From the NCBI RefSeq assembly GCF_014191605.1, contig NZ_JACHWU010000002.1:620001-684000 (forward strand): 64,000 nucleotides of DNA, read 5' to 3'. The stretch is from Prauserella isguenensis (GTDB lineage Bacteria > Actinomycetota > Actinomycetes > Mycobacteriales > Pseudonocardiaceae). Positions 16,049 to 23,812 of this stretch are shown one piece after another. The notes beneath the pieces were generated by a model. The model saw nothing but the letters and a program-made list of their open reading frames with translations. It was not told where the DNA came from and made no database searches. The translations under genes and the position numbers were made by a program. The number at the start of each line of letters is the position of its first letter. The stretch's first letter is position 1.

Positions 16049-16816
16049 TCAGCCCGCCCGGCTCTCCGGCACCCGTGACGGCGCGGTGCCCGCCCGGGCC
16101 GCGCCGACCTCGCCGGCCCGGCCGTGCAACGGCACCGCCTCGCCGAGCTCCTCCTTGGCCTTCGCGGCGTAGACGTCGACGTACTCCTGGCCGGACAGCT
16201 CCATGAGGGCGTACATGATCTCGTCGGCGATCGACCGCTCGACGAACCGATCACCCGCGAGACCTGCGTAACGGGAGAAGTCGAGCGGCTCACCGAACCG
16301 GATCTCCAGTCTCCGCGGCCACCACATCTTCGAACCGATGGGGTTGACCCGGTCGGTGCCGATCATCGCGACCGGAATCACCGGCACCTGCGCCTCGAGC
16401 GCGATGCGGGCGACGCCGGTCTTGCCCTTGTAGAGCCGCCCGTCGGGCGAGCGGGTCCCCTCCGGATAGATCCCCAGCAGACGCCCCTCCGCCAGCAGCC
16501 GGACACCGGTGTCGAGCGCGGCCTGGGCCGCCGAGGCACCAGACCTGTCGATCGGGAACTGGCCGGAAGCGGTGAAGAACCACTTCTGGAGCCGACCCTT
16601 GAGGCCGGGCGTGGTGAAGTACTCCTGCTTGGCAGGGAACGTCACGCGCCGCGGCACGTACACCGGCATGAAGAAGGAGTCGGCCACGGCGAGGTGATTG
16701 CTCGCGATGATCGCACCGCCCTCGGCGGGGATGTTCTCCGTGCCGGTGACCTTCGTCGGCCACAGCAGCCGCAGCAGCGGCCCCAGCACCACGTATTTGA
16801 GCAGCCGATACACCAC
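16049..16816 (-). CDS. plsC: 1-acyl-sn-glycerol-3-phosphate acyltransferase
   Basis: 255 residues. The HX4D acyltransferase motif is NHLAVADS, followed by QFPIDRSG and the YPEGTRSPDGRLYKGKTG substrate loop. It acylates lysophosphatidate in phospholipid synthesis at the membrane. A TTG at 16846 is possible, but GTG 16816 has AGGAGG 9-10 nt upstream and gives the VVYRLLKYVVLGPLLR start that matches M. tuberculosis Rv2182c. The C-terminal 30 residues are alanine/arginine-rich and not conserved. It is divergent from the deleted esterase gene. Confidence 0.9.
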   Translation of the reverse strand: MVYRLLKYVVLGPLLRLLWPTKVTGTENIPAEGGAIIASNHLAVADSFFMPVYVPRRVTFPAKQEYFTTPGLKGRLQKWFFTASGQFPIDRSGASAAQAALDTGVRLLAEGRLLGIYPEGTRSPDGRLYKGKTGVARIALEAQVPVIPVAMIGTDRVNPIGSKMWWPRRLEIRFGEPLDFSRYAGLAGDRFVERSIADEIMYALMELSGQEYVDVYAAKAKEELGEAVPLHGRAGEVGAARAGTAPSRVPESRAG

Positions 16817-17043
16817 CGGGCCGCGCCTCCTCGTCTCGTCACCCAACCGAGGCGATCACACTACGAACGTCGTGTTCACCGCCACAACCGCGGGGTCGTA
16901 ACCACCGTCTATCTCACACCGGCCGCCTCTCCGGAACGGCGCAGGTCCCCACCGGCGGGGAGAGCGGACGCTTCCCGCCCGCGGGTGGGGGCCGCCGTGC
17001 GACCATGGCCCCGATCACCCGTGGAGAGGAAGGGACCGACGGC

Positions 17044-17433
17044 ATGCCCGTGCTCGCCGGCGCCGAGCCGTTCCAGCACACCGGGACCAGCGGAACCGGC
17101 GTGGTGTTGTGTCACGGGTTCACGGAAACCCCGCCGAGTATGCGTCCGTGGGGACGGCATCTGGCGGCCGAAGGGCACACGGTGTGCCGTCCGCACCTGC
17201 CCGGGCACGACACCGCGTGGCGCGAGTGCAACCGCACGACGTGGCAGGAGGACATCGTCGAGCCGGTCGACTCCCGGGCGGTGCTCGACGGCATCGGTAC
17301 CGATCCGGCATGCGTCACCGAGGTCGTCTTGCACGACAGCGGTCACGTCGCCACCCTCGACAACGACGCGCCGCTTCTTTTCGAACGCAGCAGCGAGTTC
17401 GCAGCAGCCGGCAGGCAGGTGGGGACCAAGTGA
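17044..17433 (+). pseudogene. carboxylesterase (Est30-like) with internal deletion
   Basis: 129 codons from an ATG with AGAGGAAGGG upstream. The N-terminal part, VVLCHGFTETPPSMRPWGRHL and PHLPGHDTAWRECNRTTW, is the normal beginning of a roughly 250-residue alpha/beta hydrolase with oxyanion motif HGF. It then jumps directly to the normal C-terminus: EPVDSRAVLDGI, then EVVLHDSGHVATLDNDAPLLFE with the catalytic His. The whole middle, including the G-x-S-x-G nucleophile elbow, is missing, about 120 residues lost in frame. The reading frame and the overlap with the next gene are kept. It cannot be an active hydrolase of this class, though a residual non-catalytic role cannot be excluded. Confidence 0.75.
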
Positions 17434-18038
17434 GCAGACCAGGCTCCGACGGGCCGGAGAACGTCGACGCCGCGTTCGAGGAGATCGTCGCCGACCTGCG
17501 CGCGCAGGGATTCGGCGAGCAGGAGTTCGACGAACACGCGCTCGATCAGCAGGCCGCCGACGAACCCGGTGCCGACGATCACGGTGGCGACCGGGGTGGT
17601 TCCGGTGGCGACCGGGGCGACGGCGCGTTGCTGGAGCGGCCCGGCCCCGACCCGTCCGACGACCGCGAAGCCGACGCGGGCAGGACCACCGGCGCGCCGG
17701 GTTCCCGCGGCGACGGCTGGCGGGACAACCCGATCGCGTGGGACGAGACGATGTTCGGCCCGGCACCCGGCGACGACGACCCCGATGATCCCGACAACCA
17801 CTTCGTCCCGCCCGAACCGCCCCCGCTGCCGAGACCGCGCAAGGGCGCCGTACTCGTTCTCGCCCTGGTGGTCCTCGGCCTGGTGCTGTTGATGGCGCCG
17901 TCGCTCGTCGGACTGTCCGGCGCGGTCGCCACCCCGCTCGGCATGCTCTCGCTCGCGGCGGGGATCGCCCTGCTGCTGTTGCGGGTCAGGCAGGGTCCGC
18001 CGGACGGTGCCGATCCGACCAACGGCGCCCAGGTCTGA
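17430..18038 (+). CDS. acidic two-helix membrane protein
   Basis: 202 residues from a GTG that overlaps the stop of the esterase remnant (GTGA). The first 145 residues are acidic and Gly/Asp-rich, with an imperfect DRGGSGGDRGDG repeat. Then PPEPPPLPRPRKG leads into two hydrophobic helices (about 150-171 and 173-190), and it ends in a short basic tail. The shape is that of a cytoplasmic acidic arm with a C-terminal membrane hairpin, common next to plsC/ArsA-like genes in this family. Translational coupling to the esterase may explain why the broken gene keeps its frame. Confidence 0.7.
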   Translation: MSRPGSDGPENVDAAFEEIVADLRAQGFGEQEFDEHALDQQAADEPGADDHGGDRGGSGGDRGDGALLERPGPDPSDDREADAGRTTGAPGSRGDGWRDNPIAWDETMFGPAPGDDDPDDPDNHFVPPEPPPLPRPRKGAVLVLALVVLGLVLLMAPSLVGLSGAVATPLGMLSLAAGIALLLLRVRQGPPDGADPTNGAQV

Positions 18039-18056
18039 CCCGCCGCGGGTGGCCGC

Positions 18057-19007
18057 TCACGCGGGTGTGCAGGCGTCGAGCAGCCGCCACAGCACGGCCG
18101 GGTCGACAACGGCCGTCGCCTCAGCCTCGACCGCCTCGGCCTCGGCGGGTTGGCTGCGCCGGTCGGCGGCCGTGACCACGACGAGGTGATCGCCGGGCCG
18201 TGCCGCGCGCGCCGCACGAACGGCCGCTCCGATCCCGCGGTCTCCCTCCGTCACGGTCTCGATGCCCGCCACGGTCTCGATGGCCGCCGCTGCCTCGGTG
18301 CCCGCCACCGGCCCGATCCGCGCTCCGGCCCCCGCGGCCGGGCCGCCCGCGACCAGCACGACGTGCGGCCACCACGTCCAGTGCGCGGCGCCGGCCACAC
18401 CGTCGAGACCCAGGTCGCCCGCGGAGACTCCCACGCCCGCCAGCACCGCCAGCCGGTCTTGCAGCCACACCACAGCGCCACCCGGTTCGTTCGGCCCGCC
18501 ACCGGGGCGCGGGCCGAGCACGGACGCGGCGTCGACCAGCAGTACGAGCCTCCGGTCGAGCTGACCACGCAGCTCCGGCCAGGCCGCGGCGAAGCCGCTG
18601 TGCAACGGATAGTCAGCGACGTCGGTGGGCGGCACCCAGCGCAGCGCCGTGCTCTCGGCGTTGGTCACGCGGGGCCGTGCCGCGTCGCCGAGCACGGTCG
18701 CCAGGACCGTCGTGTATCGCCAGGTCCCGTGCTCGTCGGCGCGCTGGGCCAGCACCCGGAACGCCTCGCCGGGCACCGCCGTCTCCTCCTCGGTCTCCCG
18801 GGCGGCCGCCTGGGCCGAGGTCTCGTCGGGCTGCACCGCACCGCCCGGCAACGCCCACGAACCGCCCTCGTGCGTCCAACCCGCGCGGTGCTGCAACAGC
18901 ACGCCGCGCCGCGGATCACTCAACAGCAGTCCGGCGGCACCGAACAATCCCCAGTGCCGCCGTCCGCAGACGCAGCTGACGAACCCGTCCCCGTTGCCGA
19001 CCAGCAT
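18057..19007 (-). CDS. Nudix hydrolase fused to a C-terminal NYN-like domain
   Basis: 316 residues. Residues about 20-130 form a MutT-type Nudix domain with box GAVQPDETSAQAAARETEEET; the usual Gly near the end of the box is Ala. From about residue 153, RRLVLLVDAASVLGPRPGGG begins a second domain with an acidic DAA strand, WWPHVVLVAGGP and HLVVVTAADRR, the pattern of NYN/PIN-like nucleases. Between them an IETVAGIETVTEG duplication is visible. The protein probably hydrolyses a nucleoside-diphosphate derivative; the second domain may act on RNA. It is preceded by TAGATT 6 nt before the ATG. Confidence 0.75.
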   Translation of the reverse strand: MLVGNGDGFVSCVCGRRHWGLFGAAGLLLSDPRRGVLLQHRAGWTHEGGSWALPGGAVQPDETSAQAAARETEEETAVPGEAFRVLAQRADEHGTWRYTTVLATVLGDAARPRVTNAESTALRWVPPTDVADYPLHSGFAAAWPELRGQLDRRLVLLVDAASVLGPRPGGGPNEPGGAVVWLQDRLAVLAGVGVSAGDLGLDGVAGAAHWTWWPHVVLVAGGPAAGAGARIGPVAGTEAAAAIETVAGIETVTEGDRGIGAAVRAARAARPGDHLVVVTAADRRSQPAEAEAVEAEATAVVDPAVLWRLLDACTPA

Positions 19008-19013
19008 CGTTCG

Positions 19014-19019
19014 AATCTA
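19014..19019 (-). promoter_or_regulatory. -10 box TAGATT of the Nudix-NYN gene
   Basis: TAGATT on the minus strand, 6 nt before the ATG; predicted leaderless start. Confidence 0.45.
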
Positions 19020-19057
19020 GCGTGTCCGGCCCGCGACACGCCCGTGTTCGCCGGGGA

Positions 19058-20011
19058 TCAGACCACTCGGCGGCCACTCTCGGCCGCGAGCGTGGCGGAC
19101 CCGACGATCGCGGCCTCGTCACCCAGCTGTGCCGTCCGGATCCGCGCGTGCGGGCGGTGCTTGCCGCCCGTCACAGCGCGCAGATACGTCTCCCGCGCGT
19201 CGTCGAGGAACAGCGGGGCCGACGACGACACGCCCCCACCGATGACGACGACCTCGGGGTCGTACACGTCGGCGACGAGCGCCAGCCCCTCGCCGAGCCA
19301 CCGGGCCAGCTCCGCCATCGCCTTGCGCGCGAGCGGGTCGCCGTCCCGTGCCGCCCCGGCGACGCGGCGGCCGGTGACCGCTCCCGGGTCGCCCGCCGCC
19401 TCCCTGGCCAGCACCGTGGAGTGCTGAGGCCGCGTGGCCAGCAGTTCGATCGCCGTCGCGGCCAGTGCCGTACCGCTGCAGTAACGCTCCCAGCAGCCCG
19501 ACTTTCCACACGGGCACTGCCGCCCTCCCGGCACGAGACACAGGTGTCCCAGCTCCGGCGCCACGCCGTGCGCGCCACGGAACAACTCGCCGCCGAGCAG
19601 GAGACCGGCCCCGATGCCGGTGCCGAGGGCGACGAACACGCCGACCGACGTGCCCCGCGCGGCTCCGAACCGGTACTCGGCGAACGTGGCCGCGTTGGCG
19701 TCGTGTTCGAGGGTCACGGGCAACCCGAGGCGCTCGCTCATCCGGTCGGCCACCGTCGCGGTCCGCCACGGCAGGTGCGGGGCGAACATCACCGATGTGC
19801 GGTCACGTCCGACGAACCCGGCGACCGCGAGCCCGACGGCGGCCACCTCGTGCCTGCTCCGCAGGTCGGCGACCACGCCCGCGATGGCGTCCTCGAGGGC
19901 CGCCTCGTCGTGCGGGGTGCCCGTGCGCGCGGTGTCGAGCACGTCGCCGGTCGCGTCGACGACGCCTGCGCGAATGCTCGTGCCGCCGACGTCGATTCCG
20001 ATCGCGGCCAC
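19058..20011 (-). CDS. ROK-family glucokinase
   Basis: 317 residues. The ATP-binding GIDVGGTSIRAGVVD lies at the N-terminus. LEHDANAATFAEYRFGAARG holds the catalytic Asp region. GTGIGAGLL, ELGHLCLVPGGRQCPCGKSGCWERYCSG is the ROK zinc motif (CxCGxxGCxE), and VVIGGGVSSS closes the fold. It phosphorylates glucose or a related hexose with ATP. It is the last gene of a tight four-gene operon: SRPBCC, ArsA-like ATPase, CxxC hypothetical, kinase. The start lies 3 bp past the preceding stop. Confidence 0.9.
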   Translation of the reverse strand: MAAIGIDVGGTSIRAGVVDATGDVLDTARTGTPHDEAALEDAIAGVVADLRSRHEVAAVGLAVAGFVGRDRTSVMFAPHLPWRTATVADRMSERLGLPVTLEHDANAATFAEYRFGAARGTSVGVFVALGTGIGAGLLLGGELFRGAHGVAPELGHLCLVPGGRQCPCGKSGCWERYCSGTALAATAIELLATRPQHSTVLAREAAGDPGAVTGRRVAGAARDGDPLARKAMAELARWLGEGLALVADVYDPEVVVIGGGVSSSAPLFLDDARETYLRAVTGGKHRPHARIRTAQLGDEAAIVGSATLAAESGRRVV

Positions 20012-20014
20012 CGG

Positions 20015-20752
20015 CTACTCCCCTGGTTCCCAGCGTTCGCGCGGACGCACCGGCACCCGCTGCACCCGTCGCGCCGCGCCGGCCGGTCCGCCTGCCCCGG
20101 ATCCCCTGCCGGGCCACTCGGCGAACACCGACGCCCCCGACGGGGCCGGACCTGCCGGGGGCGGCCCCGGCCGCGACGACGGGCGATACCCGGGCATGTG
20201 CACGCCCTCGTCCGGCTGCCACCGGTCCGCGAGCACGGCCCGCAGCAGCGCGATCAGCGCGGCGGCCTGGTCCAGCACCCGCGCCGCCATCTCCGGCGTG
20301 TCACCCCGTACGACTGCGACGACCGCGCACAACGGGCACCACGAGCACGCCGAGGCGCGGCCACCCTGGCCACCCGTGGGACCGTCGCCCGCGGGACCGG
20401 ACTCCGCGGGCCCGGACTCCATGGGACCGGACGCAGTGGCACCGGACGAAGAGGCACCCGAGCCGTCCGCGGGCGGCGTGTCGTCCTGCGTGCTCCCCTG
20501 CCCGGCTCCCGTTCCTCCTCCTTGGCCGGTTCCTCCCGGCCAGGACCCGCCGGGACCGGGCGCGTCGCACGACTCCGGGTCGCCGCGGCCGTGCCCTGCG
20601 GCGAACACGCTGCGCAGCCACGGCTCGGCCCGCTCGGTGACGAGGTCGACCAGCAGCCGGATCTCCTCGGCCAGCCGCGCGCTGTCGGCCGCGGGGCCGT
20701 CCCCCGCCGCGGGCCCGTCCGCGTGGCCCGCGGAGCCGTCGGTGCCGCTCAT
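20015..20752 (-). CDS. hypothetical protein with CSWCPLC motif
   Basis: 245 residues. A helical N-terminus (LAEEIRLLVDLVTERAEPWLRSVF) is followed by about 70 residues of Gly/Ser/Pro repeats (SGPMESGPAESGPAGDGP). A conserved core follows, ACSWCPLCAVVAVVRGDTPEMAARVLDQAAALIALLRAVL, and a Pro/Arg-rich tail. The paired cysteines (CxxCxxC) suggest metal or redox binding. The start overlaps the ArsA-like stop (ATGA), so it is translationally coupled. Its constant partnership with the ArsA-like ATPase suggests an accessory role; no function is known. Confidence 0.7.
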   Translation of the reverse strand: MSGTDGSAGHADGPAAGDGPAADSARLAEEIRLLVDLVTERAEPWLRSVFAAGHGRGDPESCDAPGPGGSWPGGTGQGGGTGAGQGSTQDDTPPADGSGASSSGATASGPMESGPAESGPAGDGPTGGQGGRASACSWCPLCAVVAVVRGDTPEMAARVLDQAAALIALLRAVLADRWQPDEGVHMPGYRPSSRPGPPPAGPAPSGASVFAEWPGRGSGAGGPAGAARRVQRVPVRPRERWEPGE

Positions 20753-22005
20753 ACGGTTCCCTCCAGGTACACGAGCACGCCACGGGGATCGGACTCGGCG
20801 TCCGTGATCCGACAGGCGCGCAGTGGCTCCGGCAACGCGATCAGCCTCCGAACCCCGTCGACGGTGATCGCGAGGTCGTCGTCGACCCTCGCGAGGTCGA
20901 CGACGCTGTCCCGGGCGAGCGGCACTGCCACCCGGAGCCGATAGCCGTCGTCGGCCTCGAACATCTGCAACAACGGTTCGCGTCCGCCCGTTCCGGCCCG
21001 CTCGGACCGGTCACCCGCCTGCCCGCCGGTGACCTCCGACGTGCCGGCGTCGTCCCGCGCAGCGCCGCCGTCCGCCCGGGCACCGTCGTCCCCCCGGGCA
21101 CCGTCGTCCAACGGGTGGGTGGTGCCGTACAGCTCCGCGGCGACCTCGCGGAGCGCAGCCACCCCGACCGGTTCGTCGGCCCGGTACTCGACCGAGCGCA
21201 GGCGATCGGCCGCATCGCCGACCCCGGAGCGTGCCAGCTCCGCCAGGACCTCCTCCTGCTGCCGGCGCCGCTGCCGCACCCAGGCGGCGGCCGCACCGCG
21301 CCACCAGCCCGGCGACGGCATCACGCGGTTCGCGATCATGCCGTCGACCCGGATGCCGCGCAACGCGAGGGAGGTCAGCGTCCGCCGGGTCTCGGCCACG
21401 ACGACGCGTTCCGGCGTGAACACCAGCCGCACGCTCGTGCGGGCGGGATCGGTCAGCAGGTCCCGCAACGACCGGGTGTACTCGGCCAGCCGCGCCATGG
21501 ACCGAGCCAGCGCGGACCGTTTCGTGACGGGGCCGGCCATGCGCGTGAGGTACCCCGACACGGCGTCCGGCAACGCCAGCAGCCGCAGCGTCTCCGCCGT
21601 CGGACCGCAGTCGACGACGACGGCGTCCCAGCGCCCGGTTCCGGCGAGCCGCTGCACCTCCCCGAGTGCCAGCAGTTCGTCGACGCCGGGAACGACGCTC
21701 AGCTCCTCGGCCGCGAGCCCGTCCAGTCCGCCGCCGCGCACCAGCGCGGCCCGCAGCTGCTCGCGCACGCCGTCCCACGCGTCGTCGGCCAGCGCGCGGA
21801 TGTCGAGCTGTGCGCCGTACAGCCGGTCGGCCACCAGGACGGGGTCGTGTCCGACCGGCATCGCGAGGGCGTCGGCCAGGGAATGCGCCGGGTCGGTCGA
21901 CACGATCAGCGTCGTGCTGCCCCGGTCCGCCAGCGCGGCACCGGTCGCGGCGGCCAGCGTCGTCTTGCCGACGCCGCCCTTCCCGGTCAGCAGCAGCAGT
22001 CGCAC
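20749..22005 (-). CDS. ArsA/GET3-like ATPase with C-terminal HSP20-like domain
   Basis: 418 residues from a GTG at 22005. It starts VRLLLLTGKGGVGKTTLAAATG (deviant Walker A) and continues STDPAHSLADAL and VVVDCGPTAETLRLL (switch regions). After an acidic linker rich in GDDGARADGG comes EPLLQMFEADDGYRLRVAVPL, the alpha-crystallin-like cap of ArsA_HSP20 proteins. It matches M. tuberculosis Rv2184c in position. Homologues chaperone membrane proteins or form anion pumps; no arsenite-binding cysteines are evident here. It is followed by the CSWCPLC gene with a 4-bp overlap. Confidence 0.88.
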   Translation of the reverse strand: MRLLLLTGKGGVGKTTLAAATGAALADRGSTTLIVSTDPAHSLADALAMPVGHDPVLVADRLYGAQLDIRALADDAWDGVREQLRAALVRGGGLDGLAAEELSVVPGVDELLALGEVQRLAGTGRWDAVVVDCGPTAETLRLLALPDAVSGYLTRMAGPVTKRSALARSMARLAEYTRSLRDLLTDPARTSVRLVFTPERVVVAETRRTLTSLALRGIRVDGMIANRVMPSPGWWRGAAAAWVRQRRRQQEEVLAELARSGVGDAADRLRSVEYRADEPVGVAALREVAAELYGTTHPLDDGARGDDGARADGGAARDDAGTSEVTGGQAGDRSERAGTGGREPLLQMFEADDGYRLRVAVPLARDSVVDLARVDDDLAITVDGVRRLIALPEPLRACRITDAESDPRGVLVYLEGTV

Positions 22006-22010
22006 GCGCC

Positions 22011-22454
22011 TTAGCCCTCGGCCTCGACGCGCTTCTTCAGTTCCTTCAGTGCGGTGTCCATGATCATCTTCTCGGCCTTGCGGCGCAGCATCCCGATCAT
22101 GGGCAGCGCCAGCTCGACGGCCAGCGTGTAGGTCACCTGCGTCCGGCCGCCGCCGAGCGGTTGCAGTTCGTACCGGCCGTTCTGGGCCTTCTGCATCTGA
22201 CCCTTCACGAGGTGCCAGCTCACCGACAACCCGTCGTCGGACCAGTCGTACTCGAGCGTGTAGACGTCCTTGACCGGGCCCGAGTCGAGCGTGAACCGCA
22301 CCTGCGTGGCCCGACCCCGTTCGTCGGTACCCAGCACTTCCGTATGCTGCACCGCCTGGGCCCACTCCGGATAGGCGGGCAGATCGGCGATGACGGCCAT
22401 GATCTGCTCCGGAGGGGCATCGACCTCGATGGACTGCGTGGACTGGTCGGCCAT
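22011..22454 (-). CDS. SRPBCC family protein (Rv2185c-like)
   Basis: 147 residues. The START-like helix-grip fold is recognisable from SIEVDAPPEQIMAVIADLPAYPEWAQ and VLGTDERGRATQVRFTLDSGPVKD, and it ends in a long C-terminal helix with LRRKAEKMIMDTALKELKKRVE. Such proteins bind lipid or polyketide-like ligands. It is first in the operon with the ArsA-like ATPase, whose start is 5 bp past this stop. It is preceded by TACGCT 8 nt before the ATG, so it is probably leaderless. The ligand is unknown. Confidence 0.88.
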   Translation of the reverse strand: MADQSTQSIEVDAPPEQIMAVIADLPAYPEWAQAVQHTEVLGTDERGRATQVRFTLDSGPVKDVYTLEYDWSDDGLSVSWHLVKGQMQKAQNGRYELQPLGGGRTQVTYTLAVELALPMIGMLRRKAEKMIMDTALKELKKRVEAEG

Positions 22455-22462
22455 GGCGCTAG

Positions 22463-22468
22463 AGCGTA
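22463..22468 (-). promoter_or_regulatory. -10 box TACGCT of the SRPBCC-ArsA operon
   Basis: TACGCT on the minus strand, 8 nt before the ATG of the first gene of the operon. Confidence 0.45.
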
Positions 22469-22481
22469 GCGGTCCGGTGTC

Positions 22482-23270
22482 TCACCATCGCAGCACGTAG
22501 GGCCGCGGGTCGCGCTGGAAATGCCCGACGTTGCGGCACTCGGTCACACCGACCCGCTTCGCGTGGGACAACGGCTGGTGCACGTGGCCGAACAACGACC
22601 ACCGGGGCCGTTCCCGCACGATCAGGTCGGCGAGGGCTTCCGAGCCGAGCTCACCCCGACGCGCGACGACGTCGTAGGTCAGCTCCGGCAGCGCGGGCGG
22701 GATGTGACTGCCCAGCACGTCGACGCCGGTCAGCCCGGCGACGGCCTTGTCGAACTCCTCCCGCGTGCGCAGGTACGGCCGCCACGCCTGGTCACGCCGC
22801 GGTGTCGCACCCTCCGGCAGGACCGCTCCCCCGACGAACCCGAACCGCAGGCCGCCGATGTCGCGGACCTCGCCGTCGACGAAGTGCAGGCCGGGCGCGT
22901 CGAACTCGGGCCAGAGCGCGGGCGCGTCGACGTTGCCGGGGATCACGTAGGTCGGCGCGGGCAGTGCGGTGAACAGGCGCGTGTACTGCTCACGTACGGC
23001 CTCGTCCACCGCGGCCCGCGGGTCGTCCAAACTGCCCCACAGCCGTTTCGACAGCTCCACCATCTCCGGACGGCGGCCCGCGCGGCGCAGCCGGGCGAAC
23101 GTCGCGACGTTCTCGGCACCGAACAGCGCGCCGAGGATGCCACCCTCGTGTTCGTGGTAGTCGACGAAGTCGATCAGGTCGCCGAGCACGACCAGCGCGT
23201 CCGCGCCGTCACCGGCGCGCGCCAGTGCCTCGGCGTTGCCGTGCACGTCGGAGACCACATGAACCCGCAC
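22482..23270 (-). CDS. calcineurin-like metallophosphoesterase
   Basis: 262 residues with all blocks of the dinuclear-metal fold in order: VVSDVHGNAEAL, VVLGDLIDF, VIPGNVDAPAL, VLGSHIPPALPE, LFGHVHQPLSH. Asp, His and Asn metal ligands are all present. The phosphodiester or phosphomonoester substrate cannot be told. The start is a GTG with TAGGGT 6 nt upstream, although that box overlaps the stop of the preceding gene on the same strand, so operon transcription is also possible. It lies between the two SRPBCC genes. Confidence 0.88.
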   Translation of the reverse strand: MRVHVVSDVHGNAEALARAGDGADALVVLGDLIDFVDYHEHEGGILGALFGAENVATFARLRRAGRRPEMVELSKRLWGSLDDPRAAVDEAVREQYTRLFTALPAPTYVIPGNVDAPALWPEFDAPGLHFVDGEVRDIGGLRFGFVGGAVLPEGATPRRDQAWRPYLRTREEFDKAVAGLTGVDVLGSHIPPALPELTYDVVARRGELGSEALADLIVRERPRWSLFGHVHQPLSHAKRVGVTECRNVGHFQRDPRPYVLRW

Positions 23271-23274
23271 GTGA

Positions 23275-23691
23275 TCACCCTACCGCCGAGCGGGGCGGCA
23301 ACCCGGCGGCGCGGCCGTCCTCCAGCGTGACCTTCAGGTTCAGCGCGATCGCCTTGGCCGCGCGTGCCCGGCGGTCGAACTCCCGCCGCAACCGCGCGCC
23401 CGACGGCCGGGTGCCGTCGGCCACCACCGGGGTGGCACGGAGGAAGTAGTGCAGCAGGGTGCCGTCGAGCACGGGCTCGAGCCACACCTCCATCGTGCCG
23501 ACCAGCGCACCGCGCACGGTCCAGCGCAGGCCCCGCTCACCGCGGTCGGTATAGACTTCGAGTACCAGGTCGGGCCAGTACCGCCGCCACGCCGCCGGGT
23601 CCGCGAAGACCGCGGCGAGTGTGCTCGGGGGCACGGTCAGAAAGGTCTCGTCGACGATGTCGAGCGCAGGCTGGGATTCGGATCCGCTCAC
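23275..23691 (-). CDS. SRPBCC/polyketide-cyclase-like protein
   Basis: 138 residues. The start is DIVDETFLTVPPSTLAAVFADPAAWRRYWP; the middle strands are LEVYTDRGERGLRWTV and GTMEVWLEPVLDGTLLHYFL. A basic C-terminal helix (LRREFDRRARAAKAIALNLKVTLE) closes the helix-grip fold. It is a second START-like protein in the same neighbourhood, distinct in sequence from the one at 22011. It is followed 5 bp later by the phosphoesterase. The GTG start is supported by TACCAT 9 nt upstream. The ligand is unknown. Confidence 0.82.
   Translation of the reverse strand: MSGSESQPALDIVDETFLTVPPSTLAAVFADPAAWRRYWPDLVLEVYTDRGERGLRWTVRGALVGTMEVWLEPVLDGTLLHYFLRATPVVADGTRPSGARLRREFDRRARAAKAIALNLKVTLEDGRAAGLPPRSAVG
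23277..23282 (-). promoter_or_regulatory. possible -10 box TAGGGT of the phosphoesterase gene
   Basis: TAGGGT on the minus strand, 6 nt before the GTG; it overlaps the stop codon of the upstream SRPBCC gene. Confidence 0.35.
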
Positions 23692-23776
23692 GGTTGCGAG
23701 ATGGTATGCGCCTCACAACATGCCCGCACCCACCCATGGTGAACGGCACCGACACCGGCTAAGTTGACCGGCGAGT

Positions 23777-23788
23777 AACAACGTTGTT
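23777..23788. promoter_or_regulatory. palindrome AACAACGTTGTT before fadD15
   Basis: A perfect 12-bp palindrome 25 bp before the fadD15 GTG, next to GAGTAAC, which resembles one arm of the palindrome before gabD2. It is a candidate operator for a lipid-responsive TetR-type repressor. Confidence 0.45.
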
Positions 23789-23812
23789 TGGAATCCCACC
23801 GCGGAGGTTGAC

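Noticed and set aside
17044-17433. An intact small alpha/beta hydrolase
   Set aside because: There is no G-x-S-x-G nucleophile motif, and the sequence jumps from the first to the last part of the family.
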